Source: UBA2040 sp002332715 | GTDB taxonomy: Bacteria > Bacteroidota > Bacteroidia > Flavobacteriales_D > Crocinitomicaceae | DNA: 33,998 nt | Reading direction: 5' to 3' | Assembly (NCBI GenBank): GCA_029242295.1 | Contig: JAQWUF010000011.1 | Location: forward strand, 1-33,998 | Shown: positions 7,840 through 16,727 of the stretch, one piece after another | Layout of the letters: each line of letters starts with the position of its first letter | Numbering within the stretch: the first letter of the stretch is position 1 | Program-made: the position numbers and the translations under genes | The notes under the pieces: model-generated | Database searches by the model: none | Seen by the model: only the letters and a program-made list of their open reading frames with translations | What the model was told of the DNA's origin: nothing

Positions 7840-8603
7840 TGATAGAAATTAAAAATTTGGACAAGTCTTTTGGTGATCGTCAAATTTTGTTTGATATCAA
7901 TGCTACGTTTGAAACGGGTAAGGTGAACATGATTATTGGTCAATCTGGACAAGGAAAATCCGTATTAACGAAATGCATAGTTGGCCTGCACGAACCAGAT
8001 AATGGTGCCGTGCTTTTTGATGGTAATAACTTCACCGAAATGGATCGAGTTGAACGAAAAGATTTGAGAAAGGATATCGGTATGCTCTTCCAAGCTTCTG
8101 CACTATTCGATTCAATGAATGTGGAACAAAATATAATGTTCCCCTTGACAATGTTTGCTAAACATAGCAAAAAGGAAATGCTCAATCGAGTTAATTTCTG
8201 TTTAGAACGCGTAAATCTCGAAGGAAAAAATAATTTATTGCCGGCCGAATTGTCTGGAGGAATGAAAAAACGTGTGGCCATAGCAAGAGCCATTGCGATG
8301 AATCCGAAATATTTATTTTGCGATGAACCGAATTCGGGTTTAGATCCGCAGACTGCTATTGTGATTGACAATTTAATCCGTGAAATAACCTACGAATCTA
8401 ATATTACGACGGTTGTTATTTCGCATGATATGAACTCCGTAATTGAAATCGGCGATAATATCATGTTTATTCATGAAGGTAAAGATTGGTGGCAAGGCGA
8501 TAAAAACTCTATCATACTTACAGATAATCAAGAAATCATCGACTTTGTTTACGCATCAGATTTCATGAAAGAAATCAAAGATTCGATGAAAAACAATCAT
8601 TGA
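7839..8603 (+). CDS. mlaF: MlaF-type ABC transporter ATP-binding protein
   Basis: ATPase partner of the preceding permease. Walker A GQSGQGKS is at residues 34-41, the Q-loop LFQAS near 83, the signature LSGGMKKR at 138-145, Walker B YLFCDEP at 158-164, and the switch histidine in VVISHD near 196. The open frame extends 36 bases upstream inside the permease gene, but the ATG overlapping the permease stop is the natural start and gives 254 residues, normal for the family. The 3' end overlaps by seven bases the stop of the convergent GWxTD gene. Confidence 0.93.
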   Translation: MIEIKNLDKSFGDRQILFDINATFETGKVNMIIGQSGQGKSVLTKCIVGLHEPDNGAVLFDGNNFTEMDRVERKDLRKDIGMLFQASALFDSMNVEQNIMFPLTMFAKHSKKEMLNRVNFCLERVNLEGKNNLLPAELSGGMKKRVAIARAIAMNPKYLFCDEPNSGLDPQTAIVIDNLIREITYESNITTVVISHDMNSVIEIGDNIMFIHEGKDWWQGDKNSIILTDNQEIIDFVYASDFMKEIKDSMKNNH

Positions 8604-9820
8604 TTACCATCCCAACCGTAGCGAACCCATCCATTTTTCCATCGCTGAATTGCACTCAATTCTATTTCGTAATAACCCAAATTTCGGTCTAGGATATAAT
8701 CGATTGTATTCAACAACCAATCGCGTTGAAAAACAAATTCGCGCTGAACTGAGTTGGTAAAACCATATGACCAAACCTCCGTTGTGAGTTCTTTGATTAT
8801 TCTGTCCGGCGGGCCAAATAAAATGTACAACATCCCTCTATCGGTTTTCCAGCCCAATTTATGGGTGCTAAAATGAACATTGGCATATTCCACACGACGA
8901 TTGAACTCTTGGATAAGTTTTTCGGCTTTCAACAAATCATTTGCTGATGCTTCAGACCAAAACTTGACCCATGAATTTATGGTAATTGGTTCTCCACGGA
9001 GCAAATAAATTAACGGTTCGATTGTTTGCCGATCGGCATGCTGAAGTTTTATTACACTGAATGGCACTAGCGCCTCACCATTACTTTCTTTCGACCAAAT
9101 CGTAAAATGAGTTTCTACGTCGCATAAATTGATGTGGCGAACTATTTCTTCTAAAGTTGCTATTTGTTTATTCAATGAATCGTCATCCAAATCTTCAATC
9201 CTTTTCAAATCATACATGGAGGTGCTTGGAAATTGATTTTCCGAACTAGACGATACAACAAATTCTTTGGTCTCCAAACTGGAAATTAAGTCAATCTGGT
9301 CCTGATATATGAAATTTTCGATAAGTGGCAATCTACTCTCCTTTTCAATGAGCAAAATATCTTCGGGAATTAAAGTCATAAATCGATACCAAGTAGATTT
9401 TTGACTTTGAATGGTGTGCTTATTTAAATCAGCCAAACCAATCTCGTAATTCAAATTCAATAAATAAGGTGCTGAAAACGTGATGCTGTCCAAAACTGAA
9501 ACAGAATCAAGACGTTGATGTTCTTTCTCAATTTCAAAATTGAATTTTGATTTGTTTTTAATTTCTACTTGTACTCGAAAATCCGTAGATAAATTTCCAA
9601 AGGAATCGTTTTTCCGAAGTAAATATTTTGGATCCACTTTATAATACAACTTGCACAAAGTATCGGACGCGCGATAGAAAATATAGGCAATGGGTAAATT
9701 ACTAGTTTCCTTTAGTTTTTGTTCTTTGACTTTGGTCAAATGCCCATAACCCGTTTGCTTAGGTCCACCACACGAAAAAAAAAGCATCGCAAAAAAACTA
9801 CTCCAAAAGATTGTTTTCAT
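8597..9820 (-). CDS. GWxTD-domain lipoprotein
   Basis: The C-terminal part carries HKLGWKTDRGMLYILFGPPD, the signature of the GWxTD domain found in Bacteroidetes lipoproteins of unknown function. The open frame begins at 9985, but its first 55 residues read like non-coding repeat DNA. The ATG at 9820 opens a proper lipoprotein signal peptide (MKTIFWSSFFAMLFFSCGG, lipid-carrying Cys17) and gives 407 residues, so I use it. Between signal and GWxTD lie beta-rich segments of no family I recognise. The gene converges on the MlaF gene, and an Omp85-like gene lies upstream on the same strand after a 214-bp repeat-bearing gap, so an outer-membrane role is likely but inferred. Confidence 0.85.
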   Translation of the reverse strand: MKTIFWSSFFAMLFFSCGGPKQTGYGHLTKVKEQKLKETSNLPIAYIFYRASDTLCKLYYKVDPKYLLRKNDSFGNLSTDFRVQVEIKNKSKFNFEIEKEHQRLDSVSVLDSITFSAPYLLNLNYEIGLADLNKHTIQSQKSTWYRFMTLIPEDILLIEKESRLPLIENFIYQDQIDLISSLETKEFVVSSSSENQFPSTSMYDLKRIEDLDDDSLNKQIATLEEIVRHINLCDVETHFTIWSKESNGEALVPFSVIKLQHADRQTIEPLIYLLRGEPITINSWVKFWSEASANDLLKAEKLIQEFNRRVEYANVHFSTHKLGWKTDRGMLYILFGPPDRIIKELTTEVWSYGFTNSVQREFVFQRDWLLNTIDYILDRNLGYYEIELSAIQRWKNGWVRYGWDGNQ

Positions 9821-9899
9821 CTGAAATTTGCTGCTTAATAATGTTTGCATGGTTTGTTTTCTTGCCACGTATGATTTGTTACTGTTGTTGTTTTTCTTC

Positions 9900-10010
9900 C
9901 CACGAATTACACTAATTTTCACGAATAATGAGTGATTTACGCATGATATTGGGTCGTGTATTTTGCATTTTCTTTTGAGATACATTAGTGGAAATTACTG
10001 TAATTCCTGG
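9900..10010. repeat. Inverted pair of 27-bp intergenic repeats
   Basis: The complement of 9900-9926 and the direct sequence of 9984-10010 match at 23 of 27 positions, with the shared cores AAATTA and TGTAATTC and a closing TGG. The two copies face each other about 57 bases apart in the gap between the Omp85-like and GWxTD genes. Related motifs reappear at 31783-31859. The conservation with few mismatches suggests a mobile or structural repeat family rather than coding decay. Confidence 0.6.
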
Positions 10011-10034
10011 CTTTATAAGCCAAACATTATCCAC

Positions 10035-11741
10035 CTAAAAATAGGCAATATATCCGAAATGAATTTTTCCGTTTTTAAATAGAATTGGATTATTTTGTTG
10101 ACTTCCGAGGGCATATTGGATGGAAAATGTTCCGATTTGTGTCCCGAAGGAAAATCCTGCTCCAAAACCGAAAGGGTAATCGTTTTGATATCCTTCGCTA
10201 TTTCTTTCGTAGAAACTATGGTCATAAAACAAAAATGCCCTAGAGTTTTTATCTAAAAGGAATCGATATTCTAAACTAAACGTGGTGTAGGTCGATGCAA
10301 AAATTTCTTGTTCATTGAAGCCTCGTTGTGTTGTTAATCCACCAAAGCGATACAATTCATTCTGAAAAATATTGATCGTGGACAAAAATGATGTATGATT
10401 TGCCAAACGGAATACGTGTCTTTTCGCTACGGGTAAAAAATACTCAATATCACTTTCGCCCTTGAACACCAATGACTTTTCGACCAGACTGGTATCGCTT
10501 TTTTGACTTTGGCGTTGACCCACTGAACTGGATACATCAATAGAATACCCAGTTCGAGGATTTGGTAAATAATCCACTTTTTGTTTGGTAAGTCCTGCTC
10601 CGTAGTTGTTTGATTTGACATTCGCCAAACCGGTGAAGCTCGTATTATTTGTAGACCCACTCAATAGTGACGAAGCTGTTCTTTCATAATAAAAACTGAT
10701 GAAGTTTCCCCCTTTCATATAGTATTGAAGTGCTACTCTACCTTTCAGGTCTAGAAAAGTACTGTCGCGTTTATATAGATTGAATTTACCATCTATACCA
10801 AAAGGTGATTTAAATAAAAAAGGGAAATTTGCTTGGACCTTTAATTGTTGTGTTTGCGTCTGCACATTCTGCCATTTCAAATCGATTAACTCGCCTGTTT
10901 TTAAGGTGTTCAATAATTTCAAAGCAAGTTCACCTGTTAAAAAATAACCACCTTGTACAAGGTCAGGTTGCAGGCCTACAAAACCATTGGCAGAACTCAT
11001 CGGCCGACTTTTCAAATAAAGAAAAAGCTCAACACCATCGTTGGTAAAAAGGTATTCGCTGGATTTAATCTCCGTTAAAAAGGGAACCTGTTCGATTTTC
11101 TGGGCAATTGTTCCCAACACGCTTTCATTGTACCAATCCCCTACTTTTATTTGTAATAAGCTAGAAATATAATTGATAGAAACAGCGGTATCACCCTTCA
11201 CATGAATCTCTTTCCATGTTAATCGTTGATTTTTTTCTATGGTTAATTTCGCCGAAGATTCTTGATCATCAACAACAACATCCGTTAGCGAAACTTTTGA
11301 AAAAGGATAACCAGAATTGAGCATACTTTGGTGAATTTGAGTCATATAAACACCAATTTCTTTCGCTCGAAATAGTTGATTTGTTAGGAATTTCTCTTTG
11401 AACTGACCTTCTTTTTTTAGATATTCTGCTGTTTCAGGAGTTAAAATAAGTTGAATTGAATTGAATTTTTCGCCCAAATGGAAATTAACCTGACAATCCT
11501 TTTCCTTAAAATCGATTGCATCTACAGATGCGGTTAAATATCCTTCTGACAAGGCTTTAGCTCTAAAAACCTTTAAATAAGATAAAAGCTCTATGCTATC
11601 CTTGAATTCGTCTTTCGGTTTTTTTATGAAACTTTTATAATCCTCTGACGTAAAGGAGATATGGAATGGTTTTTGCGCTTCTGTATAAAACGGACGAAAA
11701 ACCATTAACAAAAATATAACAGTTACTGTAGAAAACTTCAT
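10035..11741 (-). CDS. Omp85/BamA-like outer-membrane protein
   Basis: A signal peptide (about 1-22, ending FYTEAQ) precedes roughly 220 residues with POTRA-like features (EGYLTASVDAIDFKEKDC near 55, MLNSGYPFSKVSLTDVVV near 139, LTWKEIHVKGDTAVS near 173) and a C-terminal beta-barrel of about 330 residues with repeated aromatic strands. FGGLTTQRGFNEQEIF near 466 looks like the conserved RGF segment of loop 6. The last residues end in an aromatic (IAYF). At 568 residues it is shorter than BamA (about 800), closer to TamA or FhaC-like transporters. It may assemble or export proteins or lipids at the outer membrane. Confident of the superfamily, not of the substrate. Confidence 0.8.
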   Translation of the reverse strand: MKFSTVTVIFLLMVFRPFYTEAQKPFHISFTSEDYKSFIKKPKDEFKDSIELLSYLKVFRAKALSEGYLTASVDAIDFKEKDCQVNFHLGEKFNSIQLILTPETAEYLKKEGQFKEKFLTNQLFRAKEIGVYMTQIHQSMLNSGYPFSKVSLTDVVVDDQESSAKLTIEKNQRLTWKEIHVKGDTAVSINYISSLLQIKVGDWYNESVLGTIAQKIEQVPFLTEIKSSEYLFTNDGVELFLYLKSRPMSSANGFVGLQPDLVQGGYFLTGELALKLLNTLKTGELIDLKWQNVQTQTQQLKVQANFPFLFKSPFGIDGKFNLYKRDSTFLDLKGRVALQYYMKGGNFISFYYERTASSLLSGSTNNTSFTGLANVKSNNYGAGLTKQKVDYLPNPRTGYSIDVSSSVGQRQSQKSDTSLVEKSLVFKGESDIEYFLPVAKRHVFRLANHTSFLSTINIFQNELYRFGGLTTQRGFNEQEIFASTYTTFSLEYRFLLDKNSRAFLFYDHSFYERNSEGYQNDYPFGFGAGFSFGTQIGTFSIQYALGSQQNNPILFKNGKIHFGYIAYF

Positions 11742-11866
11742 TCCGCTTTTGAACGTATGTTAATAGAGAATATTGGGTAAACTCTATTGTTGATAATAAA
11801 AATATGAATAATGCGTTAAATAAAGTAACTTTACCTTGTAGATTGATTAACCGATTAAACCGAGTA

Positions 11867-12001
11867 ATGATGAAAAGAGTAGTGATTTTAACAGCAATGG
11901 CAATAGTATTAACAGCAGGATTGATGGTATGTGGCGGTTCACAAGGTGGACACTGTGATGCTTACGCAAGTGTTGAAAATGTAGATTTAGGGGCGAAATA
12001 A
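11867..12001 (+). CDS. Small exported protein with HCDAY motif
   Basis: A 44-residue product: a hydrophobic export signal (MMKRVVILTAMAIVLTAGLM), a possible lipidation cysteine in MVCGGS, then GGHCDAYASVENVDLGAK. The open frame extends to 11804, but that part lacks protein character; ATGATG at 11867/11870 starts the signal peptide. A clear terminator follows 24 bp after the stop, which supports a real, separately transcribed gene. I have an impression of similar short flavobacterial proteins with a CDAY motif near the C-terminus, but cannot name a family. It diverges from the Omp85-like gene. Function unknown; the two remaining cysteines (VCGG, HCDAY) could bind metal or lipid. Confidence 0.6.
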   Translation: MMKRVVILTAMAIVLTAGLMVCGGSQGGHCDAYASVENVDLGAK

Positions 12002-12025
12002 TCCCTTTAACACATATAACTATTG

Positions 12026-12055
12026 AGGTCGTTCATTGAGAAGCGACCTTTTTTT
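12026..12055 (+). terminator. Terminator after the small exported protein
   Basis: AGGTCG (12026-12031) pairs with CGACCT (12044-12049), followed by a run of seven T up to 12055. It is correctly placed 24 bp after the stop codon of the HCDAY gene. Its T-run overlaps the last codons of the opposing pseudogene. Confidence 0.75.
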
Positions 12056-12510
12056 ATAGCACCTTTTTTTCGCAGTTGACTGAATAAAACGACGGAAATG
12101 CTTTGACCAACACCCAATTATCTGATCTATATTCGATCTCACAATCTGGACAAGATTCTACTTCAATTTTATATTTCACACTTTGCGATTTGCGATGAAG
12201 GACGAATTTCAACTTCTCCTGCAAAATGTGTATTGCAGCCAGCGTTAATCGCGAAACTTAAAACTGCGTATTCATCTCAATCGATAGGCGAATAGGTATA
12301 ACCATTGTCAAAACTGACTTTTAAATCCCAAAAAACAAAGTCTTCGTGATGCGAAGAAGTTACTCCACCTGTATTTTACCCGTAAACAATTGCATCAGGA
12401 ATTATATCCCCCGCATTACAATTATCTGGGAAATCACAACCTTTTTCACAAGAAGAAAAGCTGAACCCAAGGATAACAAATCCGATAAGAAAGAGAACTT
12501 TATTTGTCAT
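12054..12510 (-). pseudogene. Decayed small lipoprotein gene
   Basis: Reading the minus strand from ATG at 12510 gives a lipoprotein signal peptide (MTNKVLFLIGFVILGFSFSS then Cys21) and a cysteine-rich continuation (KGCDFPDNCNAG). The frame is broken by TAA at 12376-12378 and TGA at 12277-12279, but the protein character continues after each (HHEDFVFWDLKVSFDNGYTY, then DEYAVLSFAINAGCNTHFAG). A tandem 7-bp duplication (TTTGCGA twice on the plus strand, 12182-12195) then shifts the frame. Removing one copy restores a reading frame running through YKIEVESCPDCEIEYRSDNW to a stop at 12054. The ancestor would be about 149 residues. I do not recognise its family. Three independent lesions argue for a real pseudogene rather than one sequencing error. 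It fills the gap before lptB. Confidence 0.75.
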
Positions 12511-12560
12511 AACAAGGTATTAATCTATTCTAATGTAGTTTGATTTTTTCAAAATTTCAA

Positions 12561-13289
12561 TCATTTCTTGCGCAACACAAAGTTTTGACCAAGGTATACT
12601 TTCCGAACTTGTTCGTCTGCTGCCAGCTCTTCGGCAGTGCCTGATTTTAAGATGCTTCCTTCGAAAAGCAAGTAGGCTCTATCGGTTATTGTCAGCGTTT
12701 CTTGCACATTGTGATCCGTTATCAGAATACCGATATTCTTCTTTTTCAATTGAGAAACGATACTCTGAATATCTTCAACCGCGATTGGATCTACCCCTGC
12801 AAATGGTTCATCCAACAGCAAAAATTTAGGGTTTGTTGCTAATGCTCGAGCAATTTCTGTTCTTCTTTTTTCACCACCAGACAGTCTATTTCCAAGCGTC
12901 TTACGCACATGATTCAAGCTAAACTCTGATATCAATTCTTCCAATCGTGCCTCACGTTCTGTCTTAGACATTTGCGTCATTTCTAAAATTGCCATAATGT
13001 TATCTTCCACACTTAACTTGCGAAAAACGGAAACCTCTTGTGGCAGATATCCAATTCCCATTTGGGAACGTTTGAACATTGGATAATTTGTAATATTCGT
13101 ATCGTCCAGGTACACATTTCCTTCGTCAGGACTAACCAATCCCACAATCATATAGAATGATGTCGTTTTTCCCGCACCATTTGGACCCAGCAAACCAACG
13201 ATTTCTCCTTCATTCACTTCTACGGAAATACCCTTCACTACGTGACGACCGCGATAGGACTTTCGGATGATATCTGTATGTAATTTCAC
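12561..13289 (-). CDS. lptB: LPS export ABC transporter ATP-binding protein LptB
   Basis: Cytoplasmic ATPase of the LptBFG complex that extracts lipopolysaccharide from the inner membrane. The 242-residue sequence has Walker A GPNGAGKTT at 35-43, the family-typical MGIGYLPQEVSVFRKLSV Q-loop region near 77, signature LSGGEKRR at 136-143, Walker B FLLLDEP near 156 and the switch ITDHN near 194. The closing LAADEQVRKVYLGQNF is characteristic of LptB. It is the last gene of a minus-strand run after tatC and the DUF5686 gene, with only 9 bp between, so it is probably co-transcribed with them. LptF/LptG/LptC are not in the window. Confidence 0.95.
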   Translation of the reverse strand: MKLHTDIIRKSYRGRHVVKGISVEVNEGEIVGLLGPNGAGKTTSFYMIVGLVSPDEGNVYLDDTNITNYPMFKRSQMGIGYLPQEVSVFRKLSVEDNIMAILEMTQMSKTEREARLEELISEFSLNHVRKTLGNRLSGGEKRRTEIARALATNPKFLLLDEPFAGVDPIAVEDIQSIVSQLKKKNIGILITDHNVQETLTITDRAYLLFEGSILKSGTAEELAADEQVRKVYLGQNFVLRKK

Positions 13290-13298
13290 GTTGTAAAG

Positions 13299-15770
13299 TT
13301 AGAAATTAAAGGACAACCTTCCACGAAGACCGATGGGGTTAATATCTGGGGTAAGATGTGTCAATCGCCAAACCAAATCAATTCGTCCAAATTTGAAGAT
13401 ATTTTCGATTCCAACGCTCGCTTCAGCGTATGGAATATTGTTGAATGATTTTACAAAAGAAGGAATTGCAATATCTCCTCCTTGATTACTGCTCAACGAA
13501 CCAATTGTCGCTCGCCCGGTGGTTACCAACCTCCATTTCAATTTTTTAAGCAAAGGAACCCTGTTCAAGAAAAACCCATCCCAATGTTGCTCAACGTACA
13601 CAGTCGCATATTGATCTGAAATGAACTCATAGAAATTTAGTTTATTGAAAGTAGAAGTCAACAACCAGTAAGATTGACTTCCTTCGTGAATTTTCAAAAA
13701 TGGATAAGCGGCATCACCAAAAACTTTTCCAATGTTTCCGCCATATTTTATTCGACCAAAAATTCCCGTTTGACGGGTGTGGTCTAGATAGAAATCCAAT
13801 CGTTGGTATTCATAATCGCTACCAAACATACCTTTTATACCGAAAGTACCTTCCAGTTTTAAAATTGGGTATTTGGACCGTAAACTCAATCTATCATAAA
13901 CACCTGAAATGAACTCTTCATCCTTGGCCCAACGAATACTCACGTTAATCTCTGAAGTACTCAATGTATTCAAAGTATCACCCAGGCTACCTGTATTGGT
14001 TAAACGAACATAATTTGCTCGACCCAAAGATTCTACATTTCTCCATTCGAATCCACTTTTCAAAATCAAATCCTTCTTGATATCACGTTCGATATAACCA
14101 CCGATACGATTAATAAAGGTCAATTTATCCAAAGCACCTGTTCTGAAAATCGTTCCAAAGGTACTCCCAACAGTTGCAGCGGTAGCCGATTGTCCCAATT
14201 GTTCAATATCGTAATTGTAATAAGCCGATAAGAACGTTCTCTTTTTTTCACTTAAATTAGCGCGTAAGGTGAACAAATATTTAAATCGTTCATCCGCCAA
14301 ACCATACGCTAATCGACCACCCAATTCAATTCGTTCCGAAAAATCATTAGATGTTCTTAGAGAAAGAGCAAATCGGTATTCCTCAATAGGGTTTGTACTA
14401 AAGGCATTGAAAATGCTTCCTACTTCTATTTTTCCAAAAACGTAGTAACCCGTTGTAGCCATGTACATCAAGTTTTTTAATAATTTGAAATAAGCGTTAC
14501 TCTCTAAAGAGTCCACCATTTCATTAATTCGTTCTTCTTGCAGCGTTAGCGGTTTATGTCGTTTTTCTTTCCAATACTCCTCACTCCTCCAATCTGCACC
14601 TAAAACTGTCTGGACCTTTTCGTCTGTTTTATAAAACGCATCGGGTCGTTTTTCATTTATCAGGAAGTTCTTTCTTGAGGAATATTTTCTACCGTAGAAT
14701 CCATATATTTTCGAACCTTGCGCCAAATTGATATCAGCGATCATCCGTTCTTCCGTGAGCATCCATACTTCAGGAGCAACCATATCAAAATTGTGCTCGA
14801 AATACATGTCGAGGATAAAGTTGATGTTTGCATCTTTCGCAATATTGGCTTTGAATTGTTTGATAGCATAAGTTGTATCGTGTATCCAAAACTCCCCTTC
14901 AAAAGTTAATTCACCCGTTCTTTTGGGAGTAAAAGTGAGATTATAGCACCACTGATTACCAATGAATGCAGAATCAACCAAATAAAATTTATAAAATCCA
15001 CGAGCGAAGTCTGCCGCCGGTGAAACGAAAGCTTTTCCAAAAATTGGGATGTAATTGTCGTACACATTCACGTCCAAATACATATCACCCAAAAACTGAT
15101 TGAAATCGAGCTGTTCAGAACCCGAAACTTGAAAAGCTTGCATTACCTCCACCTTCTTTTTCGGACGATTCTTGAAATAAAAATCAGAAATAGATTCTGT
15201 TAAAAGCACTGGTAGATAGGGCTTATCGGCATCTACCGAATCCATGTAATCCAAGACGAAGTCCAGTTTTTTCAATCCCCGTCCTTCTTTGAATTCACCG
15301 TCTAAATTATTGACATCAAATTGTAATTTATTGTATAGTTCGTATTCGTACGCATCCAGTTTCTCCTTGTTATTGATGTCTTTGTTGGCAACCAGTTGTT
15401 TATGAAGACGCGTACTTGCGGGTTCATCTGGAGGACGAATTGTCACTTCACCAAATTCAGTTACAATAAATGTCATTTGAACATCAATGGTTTGCTCAAC
15501 ATCCATTTTTGCCGACTTTACCACTTTCGTATAACCTGAAAAAGAGAAAATAAGCGAATCACTCGCGTAGTACGTTTCGATGGAATAGTTCCCCAAGGTG
15601 TCTGTGTACGTGCCTGATTTTGTATCTCGAAAGTATACCTTAACAAATGGCATTGGTTCCCCGTTGCTTTTATCCGTTACGACCCCTTTAACTATCGTTT
15701 TTTGTCCGAAAACAAAAGGCCCTAAAAAGAGGAGTAGAAAAAACGATACGTATTTGATTAGTTGATTCAT
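13299..15770 (-). CDS. DUF5686 outer-membrane protein with carboxypeptidase-regulatory domain
   Basis: A signal peptide (about 1-22, FLGPFVFGQ) is followed by a carboxypeptidase-regulatory-like domain (about 25-110: TIVKGVVTDKSNGEPMPFVK and the GYTK turn) and a very long DUF5686 region, ending in a beta-barrel-like C-terminus with alternating aromatic strands (last residues RGRLSFNF). At 823 residues it fits the Bacteroidetes family, whose role is unproven but presumed outer-membrane. Start and end overlap or abut its neighbours: its first four bases overlap the tatC stop, and lptB begins 9 bp after. This suggests co-regulation with Tat export and LPS transport. No catalytic motif is visible. 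Confidence 0.87.
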   Translation of the reverse strand: MNQLIKYVSFFLLLFLGPFVFGQKTIVKGVVTDKSNGEPMPFVKVYFRDTKSGTYTDTLGNYSIETYYASDSLIFSFSGYTKVVKSAKMDVEQTIDVQMTFIVTEFGEVTIRPPDEPASTRLHKQLVANKDINNKEKLDAYEYELYNKLQFDVNNLDGEFKEGRGLKKLDFVLDYMDSVDADKPYLPVLLTESISDFYFKNRPKKKVEVMQAFQVSGSEQLDFNQFLGDMYLDVNVYDNYIPIFGKAFVSPAADFARGFYKFYLVDSAFIGNQWCYNLTFTPKRTGELTFEGEFWIHDTTYAIKQFKANIAKDANINFILDMYFEHNFDMVAPEVWMLTEERMIADINLAQGSKIYGFYGRKYSSRKNFLINEKRPDAFYKTDEKVQTVLGADWRSEEYWKEKRHKPLTLQEERINEMVDSLESNAYFKLLKNLMYMATTGYYVFGKIEVGSIFNAFSTNPIEEYRFALSLRTSNDFSERIELGGRLAYGLADERFKYLFTLRANLSEKKRTFLSAYYNYDIEQLGQSATAATVGSTFGTIFRTGALDKLTFINRIGGYIERDIKKDLILKSGFEWRNVESLGRANYVRLTNTGSLGDTLNTLSTSEINVSIRWAKDEEFISGVYDRLSLRSKYPILKLEGTFGIKGMFGSDYEYQRLDFYLDHTRQTGIFGRIKYGGNIGKVFGDAAYPFLKIHEGSQSYWLLTSTFNKLNFYEFISDQYATVYVEQHWDGFFLNRVPLLKKLKWRLVTTGRATIGSLSSNQGGDIAIPSFVKSFNNIPYAEASVGIENIFKFGRIDLVWRLTHLTPDINPIGLRGRLSFNF

Positions 15771-16558
15771 GCAGCGTTTTCAGCATTTCGTTTTTTCTCC
15801 GCTCTCGAGGACACTATAATCCCGACTTCGTATAGAAAAGCAATCGGAATGGCAACAATAACCTGGGAAATCAAATCAGGTGGTGTAATTACGGCAGAAA
15901 GGATTAATACAGCGACAATCGCATGCTTTCTGTACTTACGTAAAAATGCGGCATTTATTATACCCAATTTGGTCAACAAAAAGCTGACGACTGGTAATAA
16001 AAACAACAATCCTGAATAAAACACGGTGGAAAGAATAGTCGACAAGTAAGAATTTACTGTAAAAATATTGTTGATTTCCTCACTGATTTTATATGTTCCG
16101 AAAAACTGAACACACAAAGGAGCCACGACGAAGTAACCAAAAAGTATACCTAAAAAGAAAAGCACGCTAACATAAAAAATAATTCCCTTTGAAATACTGA
16201 CCTCATTTTGTTTTAGTCCTGGTTTTATAAAACACCATACTTGGTAAAAAACGAAAGGAAATGCGCCAACGAATCCACCCATTAAACTCAAGACCAAAGA
16301 ATAAGAAAACTGCCCTGACATGTTCTGGCTTTGCATTTGAATTGGGACATCACCAGAACAAACACCGAACCATTCACACATTTTTTGGTAGGTTATGAAG
16401 TCCTTGCTTCTCAGCGATAAAAAGACATTCTCCATTATCCACTCTTGAAAGGTCCACAAAACTGCGGCAATCAAAATTATGGCGATAGCCGACTTCACCA
16501 ATCTCCATCGAAGCTCTTCCAGGTGATCCAAAAATGACATTTCTTTGTCCGCGCTCAT
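15767..16558 (-). CDS. tatC: Sec-independent protein translocase TatC
   Basis: Core membrane receptor of the twin-arginine pathway that exports folded proteins. The diagnostic N-terminal FLDHLEELRWRLVKSAIA begins near residue 9; six hydrophobic segments follow, with GGFVGAFPFVFYQVWCFIKP GL near 97-118 and SAVITPPDLISQVIVAIPIA in the last third, all TatC-typical. The open frame starts with TTG at 16570; ATG at 16558 is preferred and gives 263 residues. A TACTTTTG box lies about 10 bases upstream of that ATG. The gene heads the tatC-DUF5686-lptB run. TatA/B genes are not in the window. Confidence 0.94.
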   Translation of the reverse strand: MSADKEMSFLDHLEELRWRLVKSAIAIILIAAVLWTFQEWIMENVFLSLRSKDFITYQKMCEWFGVCSGDVPIQMQSQNMSGQFSYSLVLSLMGGFVGAFPFVFYQVWCFIKPGLKQNEVSISKGIIFYVSVLFFLGILFGYFVVAPLCVQFFGTYKISEEINNIFTVNSYLSTILSTVFYSGLLFLLPVVSFLLTKLGIINAAFLRKYRKHAIVAVLILSAVITPPDLISQVIVAIPIAFLYEVGIIVSSRAEKKRNAENAA

Positions 16559-16667
16559 AAACTTCTTCAAAAGTAAGTAAACACATCGAAGTAACGTCGA
16601 GAATCAAGAACTGAATTTACACATGAAATTGGTTAAAAACTGACTTTGAAATTTATGGTTTTTATCT

Positions 16668-16697
16668 TTTGTTAAATCTTTTAATTGCGTATATTCG
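16668..16697 (+). promoter_or_regulatory. Candidate recQ promoter
   Basis: TTTG at 16668-16671 and TATATTCG at 16690-16697, spaced 18 bases, approximate the Bacteroidota -33/-7 consensus (TTTG, about 19 bases, TAnnTTTG). The -7 box has one mismatch. It leaves a leader of about 25 bases before the recQ ATG. Confidence 0.45.
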
Positions 16698-16727
16698 TGA
16701 GTGCTCAAAACAAAGAGCCTATATTAA

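Noticed and set aside
9821..9985. N-terminal extension of the GWxTD protein (55 residues).
   Set aside because: It runs through the repeat-bearing intergenic region and would place the lipoprotein signal peptide internally.
12346..12543. A 65-residue plus-strand open frame.
   Set aside because: It lies antisense to the decayed lipoprotein gene, whose lipoprotein signal and coding pattern are far better supported.
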